A DNA stretch of 64,000 nt from Pseudomonas fluorescens (lineage in GTDB: Bacteria > Pseudomonadota > Gammaproteobacteria > Pseudomonadales > Pseudomonadaceae). The stretch lies in NCBI RefSeq assembly GCF_019212185.1, contig NZ_CP078138.1:5624501-5688500 (forward strand), in the 5' to 3' direction. The translations under genes were made by a program, and so were the position numbers. Within the stretch, counting starts at the first letter, position 1. Every line of letters starts with the position of its first letter. The notes under the pieces were generated by a model that saw nothing but the letters and a program-made list of their open reading frames with translations, made no database searches and was not told the origin of the DNA. Positions 11,996 through 19,921 of this stretch are shown here, one piece after another.

Positions 11996-12253
11996 ATGAC
12001 TTACTTGATCGATGCATGGCTGGACCGCCCGCACCCTTACCTCAGAATCCTGCATCGGGAAACCGGAGAAGTCTGCGCGGTACTGGAGGAAGAAGCCTTG
12101 AGTGAACTGCAGGATCAGGGTGACCTGGACCTCAATGGCCTGAGTTCAAGCGAGCCGGTTGTGCTCAAGGAACTAGTGCGCAACCTGTTCCTGTTCTGCT
12201 ACGCCCGAGCCTTGCGCCCGGCGCACGAGCTGACCCACAAGATCGAAATATGA
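11996..12253 (+). CDS. Small iron-regulated hypothetical protein (PA4570-like)
   Basis: This 85-residue cytoplasmic protein starts MTYLIDAWLDRPHPYLRILH and has no signal peptide or membrane segment. It is acidic in the middle (LEEEALSELQDQGDLDLNG). ATGs at 11948, 11981 and 11987 are also in frame; 11996 is favoured because GGAG ends 9 bp before it. Its place after ispB matches P. aeruginosa PA4570, which I recall as strongly iron-repressed, and the Fur box directly upstream agrees. The function is unknown. Confidence 0.8.
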   Translation: MTYLIDAWLDRPHPYLRILHRETGEVCAVLEEEALSELQDQGDLDLNGLSSSEPVVLKELVRNLFLFCYARALRPAHELTHKIEI

Positions 12254-12263
12254 GTCACATAAA

Positions 12264-12349
12264 ACCCTGTAGGAGCTGGCTTGCCAGCGATGCGGTTCAG
12301 ACTTGAAACCGTGCAAATGCAATCGCGAGCAGGCTCGCACCTACAGGGT
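12264..12349. repeat. REPIN (inverted REP doublet)
   Basis: Outer arms ACCCTGTAGG (12264-12273) and CCTACAGGGT (12340-12349) enclose two REP hairpins, GGAGCTGGCTTGCCAGCGA and TCGCGAGCAGGCTCGCA. The two halves belong to different REP variants. Confidence 0.8.
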
Positions 12350-12355
12350 CAGGCA

Positions 12356-12973
12356 TTACAGAACGTCCAGCAGCTCGACGTCGAACACCAGAACGCTGTG
12401 CGGCGGGATGCTGCCAACGCCTTGAGCGCCGTAGGCCAGTTCGCTCGGCACGTACAGGCGCCATTTGCTACCGGCGTTCATCAGTTGCAGGGCCTCGGTC
12501 CAGCCGGCGATCACGCCACCTACCGGGAATTCCGCAGGCTGACCACGATCGTAGGAGCTGTCGAACACAGTGCCGTCGATCAGAGTGCCGTGGTAGTGAG
12601 TACGCACGGTGTCTTCACGCGATGGCTTGGCGCCTTCACCGGCGGTCAGCACTTCGAATTGCAGGCCGGAAGCCAGAGTGGTGATGCCGTCACGCTTGGC
12701 GTTTTCAGCCAGGAATGCCAGGCCTGCACCGGCAGCCGCTTCGGCTTTGGCGGCCGCTTCGGCTTGCATGATTTCGCGGATGACCTGGAAGCTGGCGGAC
12801 ATGGCTTCCTGGCTAACGCGGCTTTCCTTGCCGGCGAAGGCGTCGGTCAGACCGGCCAGGATCGCGTCCAGGCTAACGCCCGGTGGCGGGTTGTCGCGCA
12901 GTTGGTCGCCCAGCTGACGGCCAATGCCGTAGCTGACGCGGGTTTCGTCGGTGGACAGATTTACTTCGGACAT
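12356..12973 (-). CDS. fklB: FKBP-type peptidyl-prolyl isomerase
   Basis: This 205-residue protein has an N-terminal helical dimerisation region (about residues 1-85, alanine-rich around MQAEAAAKAEAAAG). The FKBP catalytic domain (about 95-205) carries VRTHYHGTLIDGTVFDSSYD, FPVGGVIAGWTEAL and ELAYG. There is no signal peptide, so it fits cytoplasmic FklB (FKBP22) rather than FkpA. The start is taken at MSEVNLSTDE (12973), which has CGGAGCAGTGTC upstream. The role is protein folding. Confidence 0.93.
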   Translation of the reverse strand: MSEVNLSTDETRVSYGIGRQLGDQLRDNPPPGVSLDAILAGLTDAFAGKESRVSQEAMSASFQVIREIMQAEAAAKAEAAAGAGLAFLAENAKRDGITTLASGLQFEVLTAGEGAKPSREDTVRTHYHGTLIDGTVFDSSYDRGQPAEFPVGGVIAGWTEALQLMNAGSKWRLYVPSELAYGAQGVGSIPPHSVLVFDVELLDVL

Positions 12974-13102
12974 GACACTGCTCCGCTGTGCGGACGGCCC
13001 GAGACAATGCCGTGCGTGCACAGCGCATCCCGGAACGCCCGGAACCAAAAGGGCGAGCAGACTAGCACAGAAGCCGTTGCCGTGATCAGGGCGCGACTTG
13101 TA

Positions 13103-13405
13103 TCAGACCGAACGAAAAGCGATGGGCACCTTGAGGCTTTCCTCGTCGCTCTGGACCAGGCCACACATCTCGTCATGCACCAGGGTGTGAACCAGGTTGA
13201 ACGGCAGGACTGGAAAACTCTGCAGCGTTTCCCTTGCATGCTCCACCGAGCGTATTTTCATCATCTGCCCATGGGCATCGCTCAGAGGAACCGCCGCACC
13301 GTGCATGCGCGCCTCAAGCAGGTAGATCCCGCCCTCCATGGAAATCAGGTTCAGCTCATCGACCTTCCCGGCGATGGCATAGGCGTTCAACTCTTGCAGA
13401 TTCAT
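13103..13405 (-). CDS. DUF6482 family protein
   Basis: The 100-residue cytoplasmic protein reads MNLQELNAYAIAGKVDELNL and then GGIYLLEARMHG. It resembles small Pseudomonas proteins that I recall as DUF6482 (PA4573-like). No catalytic motif is visible. The start is at 13405; an ATG two codons earlier (13411) is possible. It sits between yqhA and fklB on the same strand. The function is unknown. Confidence 0.7.
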   Translation of the reverse strand: MNLQELNAYAIAGKVDELNLISMEGGIYLLEARMHGAAVPLSDAHGQMMKIRSVEHARETLQSFPVLPFNLVHTLVHDEMCGLVQSDEESLKVPIAFRSV

Positions 13406-13480
13406 GAGCACAGCCCTCGCAATGGCGAACCTGGACCTTTACAGGGATAGGCTTCGGCACGTAAAAGCACAAGCCATAAA

Positions 13481-13518
13481 CGCCGCCGCCCGTCCGTTTC
13501 ACAACGGGCGGGCGGCGA
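13481..13518 (-). terminator. GC-rich hairpin after yqhA
   Basis: CCGCCCGTCCG and CGGGCGGGCGG form a long stem around TTTCACAA; on the minus strand the 3' arm ends with GTTTAT. It lies 23 bp beyond the yqhA stop and is a probable terminator. Confidence 0.65.
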
Positions 13519-13540
13519 GGTGCTGCGATGCGGACGGCAA

Positions 13541-14029
13541 TCAGTGCTTGGTCAGCTTGTCCAGGTAACCCATGGCGAACGCGGAGATGACGAAGGTCAT
13601 GTGAATGATCACGTACCACTTCAAATGCTCGGGATCGACGTTCTTGGCGTCCATGAAAATGCGCAGCAGGTGGATCGAGGAGATCGCCACGATCGAAGCT
13701 GCGACTTTCATCTTCAGCGAAGAAGAATCCATGGTTCCCAGCCAGTTGAGCTTCTCCTTGGTTTCGTCGATGTCCAGTTGCGACACGAAGTTCTCGTATC
13801 CGGAGATCATCACCATCACCAGCAGGCCGCCTACCAGCGCCATGTCGATCAGCGACAACAGCACCAGGATCAAGTCCGACTCGGCCATCGAGAACACGTT
13901 GGGGATAACGTGGAAGACTTCCTGAAAGAACTTCAGGGCCAGGGCCAGCAGGCCCAGGGACAGGCCGAAGTAGATCGGCGCAAGCAACCAGCGCGAGGCG
14001 TACATTGCGTTTTCGATAAAGCGTTCCAT
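13541..14029 (-). CDS. YqhA family inner-membrane protein (UPF0114)
   Basis: The 162-residue product has about four membrane helices, including [39 protein letters not shown] and a C-terminal [24 protein letters not shown]-like and [10 protein letters not shown] motifs mark the YqhA/UPF0114 family. The function is unestablished. It is followed by a terminator hairpin. Confidence 0.85.
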   Translation of the reverse strand: MERFIENAMYASRWLLAPIYFGLSLGLLALALKFFQEVFHVIPNVFSMAESDLILVLLSLIDMALVGGLLVMVMISGYENFVSQLDIDETKEKLNWLGTMDSSSLKMKVAASIVAISSIHLLRIFMDAKNVDPEHLKWYVIIHMTFVISAFAMGYLDKLTKH

Positions 14030-14183
14030 TGAATCTCACACCAGGGCTGGAAATGGCGGCGAGTATATCAGCCGCTCAAACCACCATAAACCGCAGCCCC
14101 TCATCACTCGACGCTCTGCTGGAGGGTTTTCTGCTAGTGTCCAATGGGTTGGCACCCGCGTGCGCCGTAAAGGAATGCTGGAA

Positions 14184-16016
14184 ATGGATGTGCGATTGTC
14201 CCTGACAACTTTCGGCCTTTGCCTCGTGGCACTCCTGACTGGCTGCTCGCCTGGCGAGGACAAACCACCCGCCCAAAGCCTGGAAGACAAAACTGCACAG
14301 TTCGAGAAGTCGCTGGATGCGATAACCGACCCCAAGCTCAAGGACGCTATTTCCAATCTTGGCGGCTCGCTACTGCTGCTTGAGCGTGCCCAGCAGAAGC
14401 TCGCCGTCAAGCCGGTCGACACCGAGTACGGCGACGATGCCATGGCGCTGCTCAGGCATTACGCCAGCCCCCAGGCACTGGTCGATACCTATATCAATGG
14501 TCTGTTCGTGTTACGCAAGGACTCAAACTCCGACTACCTGACGGACCTGCAGCCGGTCTTCCCCTTCAATTTCAACATGCCCGCCGAGTTCCCTTTCCCC
14601 CATGGCCTGGAATGGCAATCGGTGTCATTAAGCAACAAGAAAGTCATCGCGTTTCAACCTGAATGGTCGGAAAACGATCCCGGCATCCAACTGAGCCCTT
14701 CCAGCTCCAACCTGACCGCTCCGGATGACCTGACGGTCGCCTACCCCTTCATTGAAGGCCTGGAGGTCGCCAACAGCAGCCAGCCGCAACCACAGAGGTT
14801 GCAGGGAAAAGTCGAAGTCATTGCCCCGCACAAAGTCGTGACCTTCAACCTGACAAGAAAGGACGCCGGGAAAACACGTACCGAAGACAACATCAGCGTC
14901 ACCCTGCTGGCCCTGGAGAACAACTACGCCGAAATAAAAATGCGTAACAGCGCCACGCTGGCGCCGGAGGTCAGCGATACCCCTCTTAACCCGCTGATCG
15001 TCCAGGCCAAAGATGAAACCGGGCAATTTCTCGCACGCGCCGGCTCGATCAATCAAGACGCAGCGCAAATCGCCTTCTACGAAAAACAGCTGGCCGAGAT
15101 GCAGCAGCAGTCCGCCTGGAGCGACGCACTGGAGAAGCAACTCAATGACCAGTTGCAGACGTTTGAAGGCCAACAGCATGACCACTACACCAAGGTCTAC
15201 TTCAACGGTTCTATTGATGCGCTGGAAGTCAATGTCCTCGACTTTTCGGCGGTGACGGTGACGCGCAAGGACCTCGATTTGCCCGTACGGCGCTTCGACC
15301 GCAATACCCGCGACAAAACCATTCAGAGCCTTGACCTTCCGGTGGTGGTCTATGACGACCAGGCCAGCCGCTGGCTCAAGGGCGCCAACCTGGAAGCGGA
15401 GCAACTGAAAAACAGCATTCGCATCAGGCAATCGGTAGAAGACGCCACCGCAGCGCGAATCGAGTTTGAGCACCCGAAAAGCTTCAACGACGAACTGCTT
15501 GGTAACGCCTTCAACCCAGGTGATACACCTCTGACCTTCTTCACCGAAGGCGAAAACGGTCAGCGTGGCGAGCCCATCGAACTGCCCTCCCAAGCCTACG
15601 AAATTGATCCGCTGCGCGCGACCGTCACCTACGACCTGACCTTATTCCCGGATACGCCCGCCTACGCCGTTGGCTCGATGCCTCTGTTTCTTGCCGACAT
15701 CGAAAAAAACACCCTCGACGTTGGCAAGCTGCCCAAGGGCCTCGAAATCCGGGGCAATGCCCTGCTGGTTGAGCAAAAGGTATTTCCTGCGCAGGACTGG
15801 CGCTTCTTCGCCACGGACGAGAGCGGGAATTACCTGAAGGAGATACTCACAGTCAGCCACGACGCCGGCACAGACGGACAGGCACTGCTGGACGTGCATT
15901 ATTTCTATGGTCGGCCGACGCGACTGGAAAGTTACCGACGCACCGACCTGCAGACGATCGAATATGGATTCGAGGTCAAGCTCGATAAAGCCACGAACCC
16001 CGATTCCACAGAGTGA
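14184..16016 (+). CDS. Large predicted lipoprotein of unknown function
   Basis: The protein is 610 residues. The N-terminus MDVRLSLTTFGLCLVALLTG ends at the lipobox LTGC, so Cys21 would be lipidated. The residue after the cysteine is Ser, not Asp, which suggests outer-membrane sorting. The body is soluble, with a possible coiled coil near 290-345 (EKQLAEMQQQSAWSDALEKQ). The start at 14184 is preferred because AAAGGA is 9 bp upstream; the ATG at 14175 abuts that site. It corresponds by position to PA4575. I recognise no enzymatic motif. Confidence 0.8.
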   Translation: MDVRLSLTTFGLCLVALLTGCSPGEDKPPAQSLEDKTAQFEKSLDAITDPKLKDAISNLGGSLLLLERAQQKLAVKPVDTEYGDDAMALLRHYASPQALVDTYINGLFVLRKDSNSDYLTDLQPVFPFNFNMPAEFPFPHGLEWQSVSLSNKKVIAFQPEWSENDPGIQLSPSSSNLTAPDDLTVAYPFIEGLEVANSSQPQPQRLQGKVEVIAPHKVVTFNLTRKDAGKTRTEDNISVTLLALENNYAEIKMRNSATLAPEVSDTPLNPLIVQAKDETGQFLARAGSINQDAAQIAFYEKQLAEMQQQSAWSDALEKQLNDQLQTFEGQQHDHYTKVYFNGSIDALEVNVLDFSAVTVTRKDLDLPVRRFDRNTRDKTIQSLDLPVVVYDDQASRWLKGANLEAEQLKNSIRIRQSVEDATAARIEFEHPKSFNDELLGNAFNPGDTPLTFFTEGENGQRGEPIELPSQAYEIDPLRATVTYDLTLFPDTPAYAVGSMPLFLADIEKNTLDVGKLPKGLEIRGNALLVEQKVFPAQDWRFFATDESGNYLKEILTVSHDAGTDGQALLDVHYFYGRPTRLESYRRTDLQTIEYGFEVKLDKATNPDSTE

Positions 16017-16018
16017 AT

Positions 16019-16357
16019 CTAGTGCCTGGGGCCCAAATCGAAGCGCTCCGGAGTGCGTCGTCCGCCGTTGATTTCCCGCAGTTGGGCCTGGAGATGAAGG
16101 CTCCATATTTGGGGATCATCGGCCAGTTGATAGCCATGCATCGTCAGGCTCTCAACAATGGTGTCGAGGATCGATTCGGCCACGAAGGGACCATGAAACG
16201 GGCCCTGAGCCTTGATGGCTGAAGGCTGCTCGCCCGCCATTCCTGCGGCAAACAGCAGCGTCCACATGCCGGTGTCGCCGGCGAGCGGACGCACGCTGCA
16301 TTCAATTCGGGTAACCAGGCCCAGACATTGCCGGGTCAGGCAGAGGTTGCGCGACAT
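16019..16357 (-). CDS. Conserved Pseudomonas hypothetical protein
   Basis: This 112-residue frame begins MSRNLCLTRQCLGLVTRIEC and is convergent with the lipoprotein gene, ending 2 bp from its stop. It has no signal peptide, membrane helix or known motif. Balanced composition and a plausible fold pattern (AESILDTIVESLTMHGYQLA helix) suggest it is real. I recall similar short proteins in other pseudomonads but cannot name a family. Confidence 0.55.
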   Translation of the reverse strand: MSRNLCLTRQCLGLVTRIECSVRPLAGDTGMWTLLFAAGMAGEQPSAIKAQGPFHGPFVAESILDTIVESLTMHGYQLADDPQIWSLHLQAQLREINGGRRTPERFDLGPRH

Positions 16358-16626
16358 GGCGGCGACCCTCGGTAGCTCCGGTGTTCAGCCTCCAAGAGAA
16401 GACTGGCTCGATCCAGTGATGACTGTCGATGTCCTTGGACTGAGCATAGAAGAAAAGTCGAATCAGCAAGTTGAGCGCGTTCAAGCAGGCGCCGAATGGT
16501 CGTTGCTGTTTTTTTGACGTCACCTGATCGGCAAAAAAGACTGCTATTTCTGGCACACGGCTAGAGGGCGTGCCGAGGGAGGGAACGCAGGCGCCGGATC
16601 ATCGACGCCTGCGGGTCAGACCTGAA

Positions 16627-19065
16627 TCAGGCTGGTTTGGCGGCTGTCAGCGCCTCCTGGGCCAGCTCCTTTTCCGCTTCCTTCAAATCATCTTCACTGA
16701 TCATTTCCGCGATCACTCGCAGGCGCTCCACGACCCGTGCGTTAACGCTGCCTTCCGGGAACTGCCCTTCTTCATCCGGCTCACCGGCGGGCTCGCCCAC
16801 TAGCAGGCTTAGCGCTTCATCCGCCTGACGCACCGCGTACACGTGGAACTGCCCGGCACGCACGGCCGCCAGAACCTTTTCATCGAGCATCAGCGTGGCA
16901 ACGTTTGCCTGTGGAATGATCGCCCCCTGCTCCCCGGTCAACCCGCGCGCCTCACAGAGACGGAAGAAGCCTTCGATTTTCTCGTTGACCCCGCCCACCG
17001 CCTGCACCTCACCGAACTGATTGATCGAACCGGTGATGGCGAAACATTGCTTGAGCGGCGTTTTCGACAGCGCCGAAATCAAGGTGCACGCTTCACCCAG
17101 CGAAGCGCTGTCGCCGTCGACGTAACCGTAGGACTGCTCCAGCGCAATACTCGCCGAGATGGCCAGCGGAAACTCCTGGGCGTAACGACTGCCCAGGTAA
17201 CCGGTAAGGATCATCACACCCTTGGAGTGAATCGGCTGCCCGAGGTTGACCTCACGTTCAATGTCGACGATGCCGCTGCCGCCCGGGTAGACCGTGGCGG
17301 AAATCCGCGCCGGCACACCAAAGGCCGAGTCGCCCACTTCCAGCACCGTCAAGCCGTTGCACTTGCCCACGGCCGCACCGGCAGTATCGATCAGGATGAT
17401 CCCGGCCAGCATGTCATCGAGAATCCGCGCCGAGACCCGGCCGGTGCGCGTGGCCTTGGCCTTGAGCGCCCGCTCGATATGACCGGCATCGGTCATTTCG
17501 TCGCCCGCCAGGTGGCGAATGAAATCCGCCTCGCTGACCAACTGGAACAGGTCGCCGATACGCGCCGACAAACGCCCCTGGTGTTCGGCAAGCCGAGCAC
17601 TATAGGTCGCCAGGCGCGCCACCGCGTCGGCGGTCAGCGGTGCCATGCCCTCTTCTGATGTCCGCGTCTTGAGCAACTGGGCGAACTGCTCCAGGCTTTC
17701 GTCGACCATTGGAATGTCTTCGTCGAAGTCCACCAGCACGCGGAACATCTCCTGGAAGTCCGGATCCAGGTCTTGCAGGGTGTAGTACAGCTGGCGGGCG
17801 CCGATGATGATGACCTTGACCTGCAGCGGTATGTGCTGCGGGGTCAGAGTCACGGTGGCCAGGCGACCCAGCTCACCGAGCGGCGATTCCATTTTCAGCT
17901 TGCGCGATTGCAGGGCACGCTTGAGTGCATCCCACACGAACGGCTCGCCGAGCATTTTTTCCGCTTCCAGGATCAGGAAGCCACCGTTGGCACGATGCAA
18001 CGCCCCCGGACGCAACTGCCGATAGGTGGTGTAGAGCGCTCCCTGATCGGTGCTGTACTCGATGCGGCCGAACAGGTTCTCGTAAGTTGGGTGCGGCTCG
18101 AACACCACCGGTGCGCCACCACTGGCCGAATGCCCGACTACCAGGCTCGGCGCGTATTGCTCTTCGAGCATCTTGCGGGCAACCGCGTCGGTTTTGCTGT
18201 CGTCGACCAACTGCTCGACCACGGTTTTCAGCAGGTACACCTGCATGGCTTGCAGGTAACCGCAGACCGCGGCGTTCTCTGCGTACTTTTCTGACAGGGG
18301 TGCAAGCAACGGCTGCAGGGCCAGCGTAATGGTTTCTTCGTTGAGATGACGCATCTGGTTGCTGGATTCACGCTTCCACTGCGGCAGGCTGGCCAGTTCT
18401 TCGTTGAGCCGCTCCTCCAGGCCGGAGATGTCGTCGTGGAAACGTTCACGCACTGCTTCCGGCAACTGCGCGAACTCGGCTTCGTCCAGCGCCTTGCCTT
18501 CGCTCATTGGAGTGAAGGCGATGTTGCTGCTGTCACGATAGAGCGCAACTTCCTTCTCCAGCGCCAGGCGCTCGATCACGTCCAGTGCTCGGTCATAACG
18601 CTGGTTGAAGGCGCGGTCGATGGCGCTTTTCTTTTGCTGGTAGGACGGATGCTCGAACACCGCTGGAAAAGTTGCCAGCAGGTTGTCGATCAGACCGTTG
18701 ATGTCAGCGATAAATGCACCGGCAGTGCCGGATGGAAGTTCCAGGGCACGTGGCTCCCGGGGCTCATCGAAGTTGTTGACATAGACCCAGTCCGCCGGGG
18801 TCTGCAGGCGCTTGCCTTCGGCCTTCAGGTAGCGTTTGACGAACGAGAATCGGCCGGTGCCGGGTTCACCCATGACAAACACGTTGTAACCGGGGCGTGG
18901 CATGGCCACGCCGAACTGCAAGGCCTCGACCGCACGTTCCTGGCCGAGCACACCGCGAAAAGGCTCCAGATCATTGGTGGTAGAGAAGCTGAACTGTTCA
19001 GCGGAAAACGGACGGGTCAGCGCTTCTGGCGCTAGACGCAAGCTGGCAGCAACAGGATCAGGCAT
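16627..19065 (-). CDS. Lon-related ATP-dependent protease (LonP, PA4576-like)
   Basis: The protein is 812 residues. An N-terminal AAA-like domain contains the P-loop-like GEPGTGR at 66-72, with Arg where Lys is usual. A long helical insert follows, then a second ATPase core and a C-terminal S16 protease domain. The catalytic dyad reads as Ser653 (DGDSASLGEA) and Lys696 (GVNEKIEG); the 43-residue spacing equals Ser679-Lys722 of E. coli Lon. It lacks the Lon N-terminal substrate domain. The substrates are unknown. It is transcribed alone, divergent from the DUF3015 gene. Confidence 0.9.
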   Translation of the reverse strand: MPDPVAASLRLAPEALTRPFSAEQFSFSTTNDLEPFRGVLGQERAVEALQFGVAMPRPGYNVFVMGEPGTGRFSFVKRYLKAEGKRLQTPADWVYVNNFDEPREPRALELPSGTAGAFIADINGLIDNLLATFPAVFEHPSYQQKKSAIDRAFNQRYDRALDVIERLALEKEVALYRDSSNIAFTPMSEGKALDEAEFAQLPEAVRERFHDDISGLEERLNEELASLPQWKRESSNQMRHLNEETITLALQPLLAPLSEKYAENAAVCGYLQAMQVYLLKTVVEQLVDDSKTDAVARKMLEEQYAPSLVVGHSASGGAPVVFEPHPTYENLFGRIEYSTDQGALYTTYRQLRPGALHRANGGFLILEAEKMLGEPFVWDALKRALQSRKLKMESPLGELGRLATVTLTPQHIPLQVKVIIIGARQLYYTLQDLDPDFQEMFRVLVDFDEDIPMVDESLEQFAQLLKTRTSEEGMAPLTADAVARLATYSARLAEHQGRLSARIGDLFQLVSEADFIRHLAGDEMTDAGHIERALKAKATRTGRVSARILDDMLAGIILIDTAGAAVGKCNGLTVLEVGDSAFGVPARISATVYPGGSGIVDIEREVNLGQPIHSKGVMILTGYLGSRYAQEFPLAISASIALEQSYGYVDGDSASLGEACTLISALSKTPLKQCFAITGSINQFGEVQAVGGVNEKIEGFFRLCEARGLTGEQGAIIPQANVATLMLDEKVLAAVRAGQFHVYAVRQADEALSLLVGEPAGEPDEEGQFPEGSVNARVVERLRVIAEMISEDDLKEAEKELAQEALTAAKPA

Positions 19066-19191
19066 CGGGCTTCCTTACTTCAGGCGGGGCAGTGGAAAGC
19101 ATTCTGGCGCTGCCTGTACCTGACTGGCAAGGCGCGTCATGGTAAAAGCATAGCCAAGGGCCTAGCCTCGCTCGGACGCAGGCTAAATCAA

Positions 19192-19221
19192 TGGATTTTC
19201 GCAATATTTAGCAAAAATCCA
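19192..19221. repeat. Inverted repeat between lonP and DUF3015 gene
   Basis: TGGATTTTCGC (19192-19202) and GCAAAAATCCA (19211-19221) form 11-bp arms with one mismatch around AATATTTA. It sits in the divergent promoter region, so it may be an operator. No known consensus is recognised. Confidence 0.6.
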
Positions 19222-19340
19222 CGGAACCTGCGGAACGCGCCTAAACTCCAAACTGCGCGGCTGGACTAATAACCGGCCCACTGATGCCAAATTGGCCTCA
19301 GACCTCCTGTCCATTGGTACGCACAAAAGAGAACAAAGCT

Positions 19341-19829
19341 ATGAAACGGATTCTTCTTGGTACTCTCTTCACCGTTGCATCCCTCAACGCCATGGCCCAG
19401 GCGCCAGGCGGTCCGGATTGCGGTTGGGGCAACATGCTGTTCGAAGGACAGCGTGGCACCCCGGCGCACTTCCTCGCTTCCACCACCAACGGCACCTCCG
19501 GTAACGCCACCTTCGGCATGACCTCCGGTACCAACGGCTGCGCGACCAATGCCGCGCTGACCTATGGCGGCAAGTCCTGGTTCGCCATGAACGGCATGAT
19601 GAACGAACTGTCGGAAGACATGGCCAAGGGTCAGGGCGAAGCACTGACCACCTACGCCGTGGTTCTGGGCGTCGCACCAGAAGACCGTGCGCACTTCGCC
19701 GCCGTGACTCACGAGCACTTCCAGCAGATCTTCAGCAAGGCTGACGTCACTGCCGAAGACGTGCATACCAATACCCTGGCCGTGCTCAAGGGCGATGCTC
19801 GCCTGGCCAAATACGCCACCCCGGCTTAA
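19341..19829 (+). CDS. DUF3015 family exported protein
   Basis: The 162-residue product has the signal peptide MKRILLGTLFTVASLNAMAQ. The mature part starts PGGPDCGWGNMLFEGQRG and has the GNATFGMTSGTNGC segment typical of DUF3015. Two conserved cysteines could form a disulfide. It is predicted periplasmic with unknown function. The start at 19341 is chosen over the in-frame 19284 because it begins the signal peptide. A strong terminator follows. Confidence 0.85.
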   Translation: MKRILLGTLFTVASLNAMAQAPGGPDCGWGNMLFEGQRGTPAHFLASTTNGTSGNATFGMTSGTNGCATNAALTYGGKSWFAMNGMMNELSEDMAKGQGEALTTYAVVLGVAPEDRAHFAAVTHEHFQQIFSKADVTAEDVHTNTLAVLKGDARLAKYATPA

Positions 19830-19837
19830 GCTCGACC

Positions 19838-19874
19838 CCGCCCGCCCTGTCACCGGGGCGGGTTTTATTTTTTT
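19838..19874 (+). terminator. Terminator after DUF3015 gene
   Basis: A GC-rich stem (CCCGCCC / GGGCGGG) is followed by TTTTATTTTTTT, 10 bp past the stop codon. Confidence 0.9.
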
Positions 19875-19921
19875 GACCTGACTGTATTCGGTCTTTATTT
19901 TTTCGACTCAAGTTGCCCACC

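Noticed and set aside
12281..13450. 389-codon plus-strand frame opposite fklB and DUF6482 genes
   Set aside because: It is antisense to two real genes and even covers a REP copy.
16302..16556. 84-codon minus-strand frame upstream of the 112-residue hypothetical gene
   Set aside because: Its 3' third overlaps that gene in another frame, it has no good ribosome binding site, and I recognise no family. It could be a decayed fragment.
16586..16613. GC hairpin after lonP (GCAGGCG/CGCCTGC)
   Set aside because: The 8-bp stem has a 12-nt loop and no T tract; too weak to list as a terminator.
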